From positions 1 to 36,330 of the forward strand of contig QHSC01000025.1 in assembly GCA_003220345.1 (NCBI GenBank): 36,330 nt of DNA, in the 5' to 3' direction. A program made the translations under genes and the position numbers. The DNA is from Candidatus Rokuibacteriota bacterium. Its GTDB lineage: Bacteria > Methylomirabilota > Methylomirabilia > Rokubacteriales > CSP1-6. The notes below the pieces were generated by a model. That model worked only from the letters and a program-made list of their open reading frames with translations. It had not been told where the DNA came from and did not search any database. This document shows, piece after piece, positions 16,294 to 25,218 of this stretch (its first letter is position 1; every line of letters begins with the position of its first letter).

Positions 16294-17063
16294 TGCTGCG
16301 CGCCGCCACCACCGCCGTGTACGCCTTTCTCCTCCTGCCCCTCGTCGTGGTGGTGCTGGCCGCCTTCAACGCCGGCAACTACTTCACCTTTCCCCCGCAG
16401 GGCTTCTCCCTCAAGTGGTTCGCCAACTTCTTCGCGCGCCGGGAGTTCATGCAGGCGCTCTGGCTGTCGACCCATCTCGGCGTCGCCACGGCGGCACTCT
16501 CCGTCCTCATCGGCCTCCCCGCCGCCGTCGCCCTCGTGCGCGGACGGTTCCGGGGCCGTGACGGCCTCAACGCCTTCGTCATGTCTCCGCTCCTGCTGCC
16601 CCAGATCCTGACCGGCGTGGCCATGCTCCAGTTCTTCACCATGCTGGGCTGGGCGCAGACGTACTGGGCGCTCCTCGTCGGCCACGTCGTGGTCACCGCG
16701 CCCTACGTGATCCGGACCGCCTCGGCCACCCTCTACCACTTCGACCCCGCCCTCGAGGAGGCGGCCCGGAGCCTGGGCGCCTCGCCGCTCCGCGCCTTCT
16801 TCGAGGTCACCCTGGGCGTGATCAAGCCGGGGGTGGTGGCGGGGGCGATCTTCGCCTTCGCCATCTCCTTCGACAACTTCACCCTCTCGCTCTTCCTCAC
16901 CGCGGCCAAGCTCACCCCGCTGCCCATCGAGCTCTTCGCGTACCTGAAGTACTCGTTCGACCCCACGGCGGCCGCCGTCTCCGCCTTCGCCATCGGGGTG
17001 GTGCTCGTCCTCGTCCTGGGCATCGCGCGGCTGATGGGCCTCGAAGAGTTTGCCGGGTTCTGA
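16293..17063 (+). CDS. ABC transporter permease (PotC type)
   Basis: The second membrane subunit, 256 residues, with first segment AVYAFLLLPLVVVVLAAF and EAA loop EEAARSLGASPLRAFFEVTLG. ATG 16293 overlaps the preceding stop as TGATG, so the two permeases are made together. A late segment ISFDNFTLSLFLT is typical of PotC-like permeases. It completes the importer with the binding protein at 12511 and the ATPase at 13533; DUF917 starts 5 bases after its stop. Confidence 0.88.
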   Translation: MLRAATTAVYAFLLLPLVVVVLAAFNAGNYFTFPPQGFSLKWFANFFARREFMQALWLSTHLGVATAALSVLIGLPAAVALVRGRFRGRDGLNAFVMSPLLLPQILTGVAMLQFFTMLGWAQTYWALLVGHVVVTAPYVIRTASATLYHFDPALEEAARSLGASPLRAFFEVTLGVIKPGVVAGAIFAFAISFDNFTLSLFLTAAKLTPLPIELFAYLKYSFDPTAAAVSAFAIGVVLVLVLGIARLMGLEEFAGF

Positions 17064-17068
17064 GCTCG

Positions 17069-18151
17069 ATGGCGCCGCTCCGCCCCGTCAGCCTGGACGA
17101 GATCGAGTCGATCGCCATCGGGGCGTGGATTCTCGGCACGGGAGGCGGGGGGAGCCCGTATCTGGCCCTCCTGAACCTGCGGCGCCTCTACCGCGAGGGC
17201 ACCGTGGTGTCGCTCATGGACCCGGCCGATCTCGCCGACGAGGATCGCGTCGCCGTGGTCTCCAACATGGGCGCGCCGCTCGTCGGCCAGGAGCGGCTGA
17301 CCGATCCGCGCACCATCGCCCAGGCCGTGCGCATGATGGAAGACGTGATCGGGCGGCGCTTCCGCGCCGTCATGTCGCTGGAGATCGGCGGCGGCAATTC
17401 GCTCCAGCCGTTCATGGCGGCGGCCCTCCTCGGCCTGCCCGTGGTGGACGCGGACTGCATGGGCCGCGCCTTCCCGGAGGCGCAGATGACGAGCTTCGCC
17501 ATCCACGATCTCCAGATGTACCCGCTCACGCTCGTGGACGTCCGCGACAACGCCGTGGTGGTGGCGCGCGCCGCCTCGTGGAAGTGGATGGAGCGGCTCT
17601 CGCGAACCGCCTGCGTGGCCGTCGGCTCCATCGCCTCCACGTGCAAGGCTCCGCGCACCGGCAAGGAGGTCAAGGAATGCGCCATCCTCTACTCGACCTC
17701 GAAGGCCCTCCGCATCGGCCACGCGGTGCGCGCCGCCCGCCGCGCGCACGAGGACCCGATCCAGGCCGTGCTCGCCCTGGAAGGCGGCCTGCGACTCTTC
17801 GCGGGCAAGATCCAGGACGTCGAGCGCCGCGCCACCGAGGGGTTCCTCCGGGGCACGGCGACGATCGACGGCCTGGATGACTCTCGCGGGCACACGATGC
17901 GCCTGGCTTTCCAGAACGAGTTCGCGGTCGCCTGGCTCGACGGGGCGCCGCGCGCCACCACGCCCGATCTCATCTGCGTGATCGACACGGTCTCGGGCGA
18001 TGCCATCGGCACCGAGACGCTTCGCTACGGGCAGCGCGTCACGGTGATCGCCCTGCCCGCCCCGCCCATTCTGCTCACGCCGAAGGGGATCGAGCACGTC
18101 GGCCCGCGCGCCTTCGGCTACGACCTCGACTTCGTCTCGGTGTTCGCCTGA
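17069..18151 (+). CDS. DUF917 protein (S-methyl thiohydantoin desulfurase-like domain)
   Basis: A 360-residue soluble protein of the DUF917 family, which Pfam now names after S-methyl thiohydantoin desulfurase. The start is typical: LDEIESIAIGAWILGTGGGGSPY, with the Gly-rich turn near residue 22. It continues with EIGGGNSLQP near residue 110 and DADCMGRAFPEAQM near 130, segments usual for the family. The C-terminal part (FQNEFAVAWLDG, APPILLTPKG) is the second domain. ATG 17069 lies 5 bases after the permease stop and the end overlaps the hydantoinase gene as TGATG. DUF917 commonly sits beside HyuA-like genes, supporting action on a hydantoin or thiohydantoin ring. The exact reaction here is not known. 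Confidence 0.85.
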   Translation: MAPLRPVSLDEIESIAIGAWILGTGGGGSPYLALLNLRRLYREGTVVSLMDPADLADEDRVAVVSNMGAPLVGQERLTDPRTIAQAVRMMEDVIGRRFRAVMSLEIGGGNSLQPFMAAALLGLPVVDADCMGRAFPEAQMTSFAIHDLQMYPLTLVDVRDNAVVVARAASWKWMERLSRTACVAVGSIASTCKAPRTGKEVKECAILYSTSKALRIGHAVRAARRAHEDPIQAVLALEGGLRLFAGKIQDVERRATEGFLRGTATIDGLDDSRGHTMRLAFQNEFAVAWLDGAPRATTPDLICVIDTVSGDAIGTETLRYGQRVTVIALPAPPILLTPKGIEHVGPRAFGYDLDFVSVFA

Positions 18152-19689
18152 TGCGTCGCATCGGCATCGACGTGGGCGGCACCAACACGGACGCGGTCCT
18201 CCTCGAGGACGATCGCGTCGTGCGCGCGACCAAGACGCCGACCACCCCCGACGTCACCACGGGGATCGTGAGCGCTCTCGGGTTGTTGACAGCTGCAATG
18301 CCGGCCCGCGCGGGCGGCATCGACGCGGTCATGATCGGCACCACGCACTTCACCAACGCCGTGGTCCAGCGGCGCGACCTGTCCCCGGTGGCTGCCCTCC
18401 GCATCGGGCTTCCCGCCAGCGCCTCGCTGCCCCCCTTCGAGGACTGGCCGGAGGATCTGGCCCGCCTCGTCCGGGGCGAGGTCTTCATGGTCGAGGGGGG
18501 CCACGAGTACGACGGCCGCCCGATCGTGCCCCTCGACACGGCGGCCGTCCGGCAGGCGGGCCGGCGCATCCGCGAGCGCGGCCTGACGGCGGCGGCCATC
18601 GCCTCCGTGTTCTCGCCTCTCAATCCAAGCTGCGAGGAAGAGGCGGCCCGCATCTTGCGGGAAGAATGCCCCGGGCTCTCCGTCACCTGCTCGCACGACC
18701 TCGGAAGGATCGGGTTGCTCGAGCGAGAGAACGCGACACTCCTGAACGCCTGCCTCGTCGACCTCGCGGGTCGGACGACCCGAGGCTTCATGGAGGCCCT
18801 GATCCGGAGCGAGATCCGGGCGCCGCTCTACATCACGCAGAACGACGGCACCGTCCTGCCCGCCGAGCAGGCGCGGCAGTTCCCCGTCTACAGCTTCGCC
18901 TCGGGGCCGACCAACAGCATGCGCGGCGCCGCCTTCCTGTCGAAGCGTGACGACGCCATCGTCGTGGACGTGGGCGGCACCACGACCGACATCGGGGCCC
19001 TGCGCCACGGGTTTCCGCGCGAGGCCAACAACGTGGTCGAGATCGGCGGCGTGCGCACGCTCTTCCGCATGCCCGACCTGCTCTCCCTCGGGCTCGGCGG
19101 CGGAAGCCTCGTCGCTTCCGAGCCTCTTACCGTCGGGCCGCTCAGCGTCGGGTACCGGCTGACCGAGCGGGGCCGTGTCTTCGGGGGCCCCGACCTGACC
19201 GTCACGGACATCGGGGTGGCGGCCCGGCTCCTCGATCTGGGCGCGCGCGAGCGCGTGGCCGATCTTCCCGCCTCGCTCGTCGAGCGGACGCTGGCGCGCA
19301 TCGCCGCCATGCTCGAGGAGGGCGTGGACAGGATGAAGACGGAGGCGGCTCCCGTCCCCCTCATCGCCGTCGGGGGCGGGTGCTTCGTCATTCCCGAGCG
19401 GCTGGCCGGCGTCTCCGAGGTGGTGCACGTGCCGCATCAGGCCGTGGCCAATGCCGTGGGCGCCGCCATCGCCCAGGTCAGCGGCGAGGTCGACCAGATC
19501 TTCCAGGGCCTGTCACGCGAGGAGGCGATCGCCCGCGCCCGGCAGCTCGCCGAGGAGCGCGCCGTGCGGGCCGGGGCCGATCCGGCGAGTCTCCAGGTCG
19601 TCGAGGTCGAGGATCTTCCCTTGGCCTATCTCCCCGGCAACTCGCTGCGCACCCGCGTGAGAGTCGTGGGCGACGTCGCCTCCCACTGA
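18151..19689 (+). CDS. hydantoinase/oxoprolinase family protein (HyuA-like)
   Basis: A 512-residue ASKHA-fold ATPase of the HyuA/OplA family, which hydrolyses cyclic imides or lactams (hydantoin, 5-oxoproline) with ATP. Phosphate-1 loop: GIDVGGTNTDAVLLE at residues 4-18. Substrate segment: MIGTTHFTNAVVQRR near 65. Second phosphate loop: VVDVGGTTTDIGAL near 270. A GGGCFVIPERL segment lies near 410. The length matches the short single-subunit type seen with DUF917 rather than the 690-residue HyuA that pairs with HyuB, and no HyuB gene is nearby. Last gene of the operon; its start overlaps the DUF917 stop. With the importer it suggests uptake and ring opening of a hydantoin-like compound. Confidence 0.87.
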   Translation: MRRIGIDVGGTNTDAVLLEDDRVVRATKTPTTPDVTTGIVSALGLLTAAMPARAGGIDAVMIGTTHFTNAVVQRRDLSPVAALRIGLPASASLPPFEDWPEDLARLVRGEVFMVEGGHEYDGRPIVPLDTAAVRQAGRRIRERGLTAAAIASVFSPLNPSCEEEAARILREECPGLSVTCSHDLGRIGLLERENATLLNACLVDLAGRTTRGFMEALIRSEIRAPLYITQNDGTVLPAEQARQFPVYSFASGPTNSMRGAAFLSKRDDAIVVDVGGTTTDIGALRHGFPREANNVVEIGGVRTLFRMPDLLSLGLGGGSLVASEPLTVGPLSVGYRLTERGRVFGGPDLTVTDIGVAARLLDLGARERVADLPASLVERTLARIAAMLEEGVDRMKTEAAPVPLIAVGGGCFVIPERLAGVSEVVHVPHQAVANAVGAAIAQVSGEVDQIFQGLSREEAIARARQLAEERAVRAGADPASLQVVEVEDLPLAYLPGNSLRTRVRVVGDVASH

Positions 19690-19917
19690 TCCGCAGGTGC
19701 CGAAAGGACTCGGCCCCACGATGCATGACGCGGCTGGCCAAAGAATCGGCACCCCGGGAGCAGAAATTTGATGGCAGTATCGTCGGAAGGCCGTGCCTGA
19801 AGGCGCGCGCCGGCCGATGCTGAGATCGACGTGATGCGCTTGTCCTCGGACTGTCTCCCCCTGGCGGGAGTGCCGTGCATGTCATCAAGCGCCTGATACC
19901 CAGGCTGAAGGAGCGTC

Positions 19918-20454
19918 ATGAAGCAATCGTCGATGGCAGGATTCGCCATGAGCATCGCTCTGGTCCTCGTGGCGCTGGTCGCGACCGGCTGTGCCTCGAT
20001 CGTCAAAGGCTCCGAGCAGAAGGTGTCGTTCAAGTCGGAGCCCTCGGAGGCGAGGGTCGTGATCACCGACGTCCGGGCGGGGAAGGAGATCCAGGTCGGA
20101 TCGACGCCCTTCACTGCTTCCTTGAAGCGAGGCGCGGGCTACTTCAAGAAGGCCAAGTACCAGGTGACCTTCGAGAAGCCCGGCTACAAGACGGAAGCGA
20201 TCACCCTCGAGGGAACGCCGGGGGGCTGGTATCTCGGCGGCAACCTGCTCGTCGGCGGCATGGGCTATCTCATCGTCGACCCGGCGACCGGCGCCATGTG
20301 GACGCTGGAGCCCAATGACGTGAGCGTCACGTTGAAGAAGCAGGCCGCCTCCGGACCGCGTGACGACGGGCTGACCGTCGCCCTGCGGGCCGACGTGCCG
20401 GCGGAGCTCGCTTCGAAGCTCAAGCCGGTCAACCTGGACGCGCCACAGAGATGA
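19918..20454 (+). CDS. PEGA-like lipoprotein
   Basis: A 178-residue exported protein. The signal peptide ends in a lipobox, VATGC with the lipidated Cys near residue 25, followed by ASIVKGSEQKVSFKSEPS, a start seen in many small Gram-negative lipoproteins. Residues 35-100 resemble a PEGA-type beta domain (SEPSEARVVITD, VGSTPFTASLKRG, YQVTFEKPGYKTEAITLEG). A glycine-rich hydrophobic stretch GGWYLGGNLLVGGMGYLIVD follows. GGAG occurs about 7 bases before ATG 19918. Probably anchored in the outer membrane; function unknown. The 228 bases upstream, after the hydantoinase gene, hold nothing I can name. Confidence 0.78.
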   Translation: MKQSSMAGFAMSIALVLVALVATGCASIVKGSEQKVSFKSEPSEARVVITDVRAGKEIQVGSTPFTASLKRGAGYFKKAKYQVTFEKPGYKTEAITLEGTPGGWYLGGNLLVGGMGYLIVDPATGAMWTLEPNDVSVTLKKQAASGPRDDGLTVALRADVPAELASKLKPVNLDAPQR

Positions 20455-20491
20455 CACACCGGGCACGTCGACGTCCGGAATAGCGCCCCGG

Positions 20492-20547
20492 GCCCATCTC
20501 GGCGTCGACGTCGATGAAGGTGGCGTGACATCGACGCCGAGATGGGC
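20492..20547. repeat. 17-bp perfect inverted repeat
   Basis: GCCCATCTCGGCGTCGA (20492-20508) and its exact complement (20531-20547) enclose a 22-base loop, 38 bases after the lipoprotein stop. Neither side has a T-run, so it is not a standard Rho-independent terminator. It could be a factor-assisted terminator, an mRNA 3' protector, or a regulator site before the peptide-uptake promoter. Confidence 0.8.
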
Positions 20548-20597
20548 ACCCTCTCGCCTGATGGGTGACGACATCCCGAAAAGTGATCCACGTCTCC

Positions 20598-20626
20598 TTG
20601 ACACCCTCTCGAGCCAGACATACCAT
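20598..20626 (+). promoter_or_regulatory. probable sigma-70 type promoter of the peptide ABC operon
   Basis: Perfect -35 TTGACA (20598-20603), 17-base spacer, -10 TACCAT (20621-20626; 4 of 6 to consensus). It lies about 70 bases before the binding-protein ATG. A second TTGACA at 20676 is too close to the gene to serve. Confidence 0.55.
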
Positions 20627-20696
20627 CACCCCGCTGTTCCGGCTCGACGCTGACCCCGGCGACACGCGCAGACCCTTGACACCCAAGGAGGCCTCC

Positions 20697-22220
20697 ATGC
20701 GGCGAGTGATCAGATCCGTGGCATCGGTCCTGGCCATCTTCGCAGCCCTCGCGGGGGTGGGCCTGGCGGCGCGCGCCCACGTGTGGGCGGCGGGCGAGCG
20801 CGAGGTCACCATCGCCCAGGGCATCGACGCCGAGTTCCTCGACGTGCAGATGACGAACAACATCGTGACCCTGATCATCAACGGGTCGATCTACGACACC
20901 CTTCTCACGCGCGACAAGCAGCTCCAGCTCGTGCCCGCCCTCGCGACCTCTTACAAGCTCGTGGGCGACAAGGTGTGGGAGGTCAAGCTCCGGCAGGGCG
21001 TGAAGTTCCACAACGGCGAGGTCTTCGACGCCACCGCGGTGAAGTTCTCCTTCGAGCGCATCAACCGAGCTGACTTCAAGTCGCCCCAGAAGGGCTGGTT
21101 CAGCACGATCGAGGCGGTGGAGATCGTCGATCCCTTCACGGTGCGATTCCACACCAAGGTCCCCGACCCCTCGATGCCGGCGCGGATGACGCTCATGTAC
21201 CAGCTCGCGCCGAAATACGTGGCGCAGGTGGGCGACGCGCAGGCCAACCTCAAGCCGGTGGGCACGGGGCCCTTCAAGTTCGTGGAGTGGGCGAAGAACG
21301 ACCGGATCGTGGTCGAGGCGAATGACGCCCACTGGAGCGGCAAGCCCGCGGTGCGGCGGGCGACCTGGAAGCCCATCCCCGAGCTGGGGTCGCGGATCGC
21401 CGCCCTCCAGACGGGCCAGGCCGATCTCATCGTCAACGTGCCCCCGGATCAGGTCCAGGCCGTCCAGGCGAGCAAGAACCTCCGCATCGAGAAGACGCCG
21501 AGCTGCCGCATCATCTCGTTCGCCATCGCCACCATCAAGGGCGGGCCCATCACGGACAAGCGCGTGCGCCAGGCCCTGAACCACGCCGTCGACATGCAGG
21601 GCATCGTCGACGCCGTGCTGCTCGGCAACGGCAAGCGCCTCAACTCCTGGATGCCGCCCAACGTGTGGGGCTACGACCCGAGCATCCCCTTCTACGAATA
21701 CAACCCCAAGAAGGCGAAGGAGCTCCTCGCCGCGGCCGGGCAATCGAACCTGAGCGTGACCATCCAGGCTCCCAACGGCCGGTGGGCCATGGACAAGGAC
21801 ATCGCGCAGGCGGTGGCGGGGCAGCTCAACGACAACGGCATCAAGGCCAACGTGAAGGTCATCGCCGAGTGGGGCGCCTACGTGCGCACCATCCTCGACC
21901 ACAAGACCGAGGACATCGCCATGAGCGGCTGGTGCCTGCCCAGCCTCGATCCCGACCACTGGGTGACGCCGAACCTGCGCACGGGCGAGCCCGTCTCCCA
22001 GTACTCGAACCCCGAGGTGGACAAGCTCATGGAGCAGGCGCGGGCCGAGATGAACACGGAGAAGCGGAAGCAGCTGTACAGCCAGCTCCTGCGGCTCATT
22101 CGCGAGGAGGCGCCGTACATCTTCGGGTACCAGCAGATGGACATCTACGGCGTCAACGCGCGCATCAAGTGGACGCCGCGCGGCGACGAGTCGATACGGC
22201 TGACCGAAATCGCGTTTTAG
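20697..22220 (+). CDS. ABC transporter substrate-binding protein (peptide/nickel family 5)
   Basis: A 507-residue periplasmic binding protein of SBP family 5 (DppA/OppA type). Signal peptide residues 1-33: MRRVIRS, hydrophobic VLAIFAALAGVGLAA, cut near HVWAAG. Family segments include SIYDTLLTRDKQLQLVPALA, the KVWEVKLRQGVKFHNGEVFDA block near residue 100, and GTGPFKFVEWAKNDRIVVEA near 195. AAGGAGG lies 8 bases before ATG 20697. It feeds the DppB/C/D/F-like genes downstream and delivers a peptide, opine or other amide. Repeat locus C separates it from the permeases, which fits higher expression of the binding protein. Confidence 0.9.
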   Translation: MRRVIRSVASVLAIFAALAGVGLAARAHVWAAGEREVTIAQGIDAEFLDVQMTNNIVTLIINGSIYDTLLTRDKQLQLVPALATSYKLVGDKVWEVKLRQGVKFHNGEVFDATAVKFSFERINRADFKSPQKGWFSTIEAVEIVDPFTVRFHTKVPDPSMPARMTLMYQLAPKYVAQVGDAQANLKPVGTGPFKFVEWAKNDRIVVEANDAHWSGKPAVRRATWKPIPELGSRIAALQTGQADLIVNVPPDQVQAVQASKNLRIEKTPSCRIISFAIATIKGGPITDKRVRQALNHAVDMQGIVDAVLLGNGKRLNSWMPPNVWGYDPSIPFYEYNPKKAKELLAAAGQSNLSVTIQAPNGRWAMDKDIAQAVAGQLNDNGIKANVKVIAEWGAYVRTILDHKTEDIAMSGWCLPSLDPDHWVTPNLRTGEPVSQYSNPEVDKLMEQARAEMNTEKRKQLYSQLLRLIREEAPYIFGYQQMDIYGVNARIKWTPRGDESIRLTEIAF

Positions 22221-22237
22221 TTTCGCTCTTGCGCCAC

Positions 22238-22413
22238 CCCCTCACCCTGCCCTCTCCCCCCACGGGGGAGAGGGATGAGGAACCTCAGCTCGCGGGAGGG
22301 AGGGTCAGTAATGTCCCCCCATGGGAGTGAGCCAAAGGAATCCCTCTCCCCTCTGGGGAGAGGGCCGCAGTTCGAGTTGAGACGCCCGCTTCGGGCGGCG
22401 AGGCGAGGGCTGA
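22238..22413 (+). repeat. intergenic palindromic element, copy C (three hairpins)
   Basis: It has CCCTCACCCTG, hairpin 1 (11-bp stem, 22250-22274), a 67-base spacer, hairpin 2 (CCCTCTCCCC/GGGGAGAGGG, 22342-22364), a CCGCAGTTCGAG box, and hairpin 3 CGCCCG/CGGGCG at 22383-22397, ending GAGGCGAGGGCTGA. It is copy A in the opposite orientation, with hairpin 3 changed at two positions on both arms so that pairing is kept. It lies between the binding-protein and permease genes of one operon. Confidence 0.88.
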
Positions 22414-22437
22414 CTAGGAGGAGGGGAGAGCCGTAGA

Positions 22438-23367
22438 ATGCTCGCCTACCTGGGCCGCCGTCTTCTCCAGAGTGTCTTCGTCCTCCTCGGCGTATCCGTG
22501 ATCGTGTTCGGGCTGCTTCACCTGACCGGGGATCCCACGCGTCTCCTTCTGCCCCTGGAGGCGCGAGAGGAGGACGTCCGGCAGCTTCGCGCCCTTCTGG
22601 GGCTCGACGATCCGCTGTGGATGCAGTACGCGCGATTCCTCTCCCGGGCCGTTCGCGGCGACTTCGGTCTCTCCTTCAAGCACCAGGTCCCCGCGCTCAC
22701 CCTCATCGCCCAGACGCTTCCCGCCACGCTCCAGCTCACGGCGGCCGGCCTCGCCCTCGCTCTCCTGGTGGCCGTCCCCGCGGGCATCCTGGCCGCCCTC
22801 CGCCGCAATTCTCTCCTCGACGCGATATGCTCGGTGGGCGTCCTCATCGGGCAGGCGATGCCCGTCTACTGGCTCGGGCTCCTCCTCATCATGGTCTTCG
22901 CCGTCGGGCTGGGCTGGTTTCCCGCGGCGGGGCGCGACGGTCTGAGCTCGCTCGTCCTGCCCGCCACCGCCCTCGGCGCATTTTCCATGGCCCGGATCGC
23001 GCGCATGGCGCGCTCCGGCATGCTCGAGGTCCTCGCCCAGGACTACGTCCGTACCGCCCGCGCAGCCGGCGTGCGGGCCTTCGTGGTCACCTACAAGTAC
23101 GCGCTCAAGAATGCCGCGATCCCCCTGGTCACCATCGTCGGCCTCGAGTTCGGCATTCTTCTCGGCGGCGCCGTCATCACGGAGACGATCTTCGCGTGGC
23201 CCGGGGTCGGTCGCCTCGCCGTGGACGCGATCTTCAGCCGCGACTACCCGCTCGTGCAGGCCATCGTGGCCATGCTCGCCACGCTCTTCGTCCTCATCAA
23301 CCTGGTCATGGACCTCATCTACACCTACCTCGACCCACGCATCGTCTTCGTCCGGCGCGCGCGATGA
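22438..23367 (+). CDS. ABC transporter permease (DppB/OppB type)
   Basis: A 309-residue membrane subunit. It starts MLAYLGRRLLQSVFVLLGVS, the standard DppB first segment, followed by the periplasmic block HLTGDPTRLLLPLEAREED and WMQYARFLSRAVRGDFGLSF. The ATPase-contact loop is VRTARAAGVRAFVVTYKYAL near 205-220, and VITETIFAWPGVGRL is the family motif before the last segments. GGGGAG precedes ATG 22438. It ends overlapping the next gene as ATGA. Confidence 0.92.
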   Translation: MLAYLGRRLLQSVFVLLGVSVIVFGLLHLTGDPTRLLLPLEAREEDVRQLRALLGLDDPLWMQYARFLSRAVRGDFGLSFKHQVPALTLIAQTLPATLQLTAAGLALALLVAVPAGILAALRRNSLLDAICSVGVLIGQAMPVYWLGLLLIMVFAVGLGWFPAAGRDGLSSLVLPATALGAFSMARIARMARSGMLEVLAQDYVRTARAAGVRAFVVTYKYALKNAAIPLVTIVGLEFGILLGGAVITETIFAWPGVGRLAVDAIFSRDYPLVQAIVAMLATLFVLINLVMDLIYTYLDPRIVFVRRAR

Positions 23368-24254
23368 GCGAGGCGGCGAGCGCCACGGCAGTGACGGCCC
23401 TCGAGGCCCCGGCGCGGCTCGCCCGCCGTCGCCCGAGCTTCCGGGCTGTCTTCGGGCTCACCGTGCTTCTCATCATGAGCGGGGCGGCTGTCCTCGCCCC
23501 CCAGATCGCCCCGTGGGATCCCGCGCGCCAGATGCTCATGAAGCGTCTGCGGCCGCCCGCCTGGGAGGCGCGCGGGCTGCGAGAGCATCCGCTCGGCACC
23601 GACCACCTCGGGCGGGACATCTTGAGCCGCATCGTCTACGGCGGTCGGATCTCCCTCGGCGTGGGGCTGTCCGCGGTGACACTCTCCGCTCTGATCGGCG
23701 TCTCGCTCGGCCTCCTGGCGGGCTTCCATGGAGGCCGCACCGATGCCGTGGTCATGCGCGTGGCGGATGTGTTCCTGGCCATCCCGTACATCCTGCTCGC
23801 CATGGGCGTCGTCTTTGCGCTCGGCCCCAGCCTCCTCAACGTGATCCTGGTGATGGCCGTCACCCGCTGGGTGCAATTCGCGCGGATCGTTCGCGCCGAC
23901 GTGCTCTCCATCCGCGAGCGCGAGTTCGTGAGCGGCGCGCGGGCGCGCGGCAACCGGTCGCTGCGTCTCCTCCTCCGCCACGTGCTGCCCAACGCGCTGA
24001 CCCCGATCATCGTCGTGGCCACCCTGGAGCTGGCCTTCATGATCATCTACGAGTCGGCCCTGTCCTTCCTCGGGCTCGGCGTGCAGCCGCCCACGCCCAC
24101 CTGGGGCTGGATGCTCGCGGATGGACGGAACTACCTCGCCACCGCGTGGTGGCTCGCCACCTTCCCCGGGCTCGCGATCATGCTGACCGTGCTGGCCGTC
24201 AATCTTCTCGGCGACTGGCTGCGCGATACGCTCGATCCGCGTCTCAAGGTCTGA
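23364..24254 (+). CDS. ABC transporter permease (DppC/OppC type)
   Basis: A 296-residue membrane subunit. The N-terminal cytoplasmic tail is followed by the segment [20 protein letters not shown]. The family motif [20 protein letters not shown] lies near residue 80, the EAA-type loop [20 protein letters not shown] near 185, and [20 protein letters not shown] near 235. ATG 23364 overlaps the DppB stop. It forms the peptide channel with the preceding gene. Confidence 0.92.
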   Translation: MSEAASATAVTALEAPARLARRRPSFRAVFGLTVLLIMSGAAVLAPQIAPWDPARQMLMKRLRPPAWEARGLREHPLGTDHLGRDILSRIVYGGRISLGVGLSAVTLSALIGVSLGLLAGFHGGRTDAVVMRVADVFLAIPYILLAMGVVFALGPSLLNVILVMAVTRWVQFARIVRADVLSIREREFVSGARARGNRSLRLLLRHVLPNALTPIIVVATLELAFMIIYESALSFLGLGVQPPTPTWGWMLADGRNYLATAWWLATFPGLAIMLTVLAVNLLGDWLRDTLDPRLKV

Positions 24255-24255
24255 C

Positions 24256-25218
24256 ATGTCGGCGCTCCTCGACGTGCAGGGCCTCGAGACCCATTTCGCG
24301 ACGGCGCAGGGCGTGCTCCGCGCCGTGGACGGCGTGAGCTTCGCCATCGAGCGCGGTGAGGTCCTCGGGCTCGTGGGGGAGAGCGGCTGCGGAAAGAGCG
24401 TCACCTCGCTGTCCATCATGCGGCTGGTGCCGCCTCCCGGGCGGGTGGCCGCCGGTCGCGTGCTCTTCGAGGGCGAGGACCTGCTCGCCAAGGACGCCGA
24501 GGCGATGCGCCGCGTGCGCGGCGCGCGGATCGCCATGGTCTTCCAGGAGCCGATGACCTCCCTCAACCCCGTGTTCTCCATCGGCGATCAGATCGCCTCC
24601 GCCGTCATGGCCCACGGCAGCGCCGGCCGCCGCGAGGCCTGGGAGCGCACGGTGGCCATGCTGGAGCTGGTCCAGATCCCGTCGCCCCGTCAGCGCGCGC
24701 GCGACTATCCGCACCAGCTCTCGGGCGGCCTGCGCCAGCGCGCGATGATCGCCATGGCCCTGGCTGCGGGGCCCGCGCTCCTGATCGCCGACGAGCCGAC
24801 CACGGCCCTCGACGTCACCATCCAGGCGCAGATCCTCGATCTCCTGCGCCGGCTGCAGGCCGAGCGCGGGATGGCGGTGCTCCTCATCACCCACGACCTG
24901 GGTGTCGTGGCCGAGCTCTGTCACCGGGTCGCCGTCATCTATGCCGGGCGTATCGTCGAGCTCGCGCCGGTGGGGAGGCTCTTCGCCCGGCCGCTCCATC
25001 CGTACACGCGCGGGTTGCTCCAGTGCCTGCCTCATCCGAGCCGGTTCGGGAAACCGCTCGTCTCCATCGAGGGCGTGCCGCCCGATCTCCGGCGGGTCGA
25101 GGGCGGCTGCCGATTCGCTCCCCGTTGCGCCCACGTCCTCCCGAGCTGCCGCGAGGCCGAGCCTTCCCTCGTGGAGCGCGAGCCCGGACACTTGGTGGCC
25201 TGTCCCGTGGTGACGTGA
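24256..25218 (+). CDS. ABC transporter ATP-binding protein (DppD/OppD type)
   Basis: A 320-residue ATPase. Walker A is GESGCGKS near residue 40, the Q-loop is [10 protein letters not shown], the signature is LSGGLRQR near 155, Walker B is [12 protein letters not shown] and the switch His is in LITHDLG. The C-terminal oligo_HPY domain has [12 protein letters not shown] and then Cys-rich [21 protein letters not shown], the usual Fe-S-like cysteine set of DppD/OppD. ATG 24256 is separated from the DppC stop by one base. Confidence 0.92.
   Translation: MSALLDVQGLETHFATAQGVLRAVDGVSFAIERGEVLGLVGESGCGKSVTSLSIMRLVPPPGRVAAGRVLFEGEDLLAKDAEAMRRVRGARIAMVFQEPMTSLNPVFSIGDQIASAVMAHGSAGRREAWERTVAMLELVQIPSPRQRARDYPHQLSGGLRQRAMIAMALAAGPALLIADEPTTALDVTIQAQILDLLRRLQAERGMAVLLITHDLGVVAELCHRVAVIYAGRIVELAPVGRLFARPLHPYTRGLLQCLPHPSRFGKPLVSIEGVPPDLRRVEGGCRFAPRCAHVLPSCREAEPSLVEREPGHLVACPVVT

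Noticed and set aside
20265-21959. Minus-strand open frame of about 564 codons opposite the peptide-binding protein
   Set aside because: Antisense shadow of a strongly supported gene and no recognisable domains.
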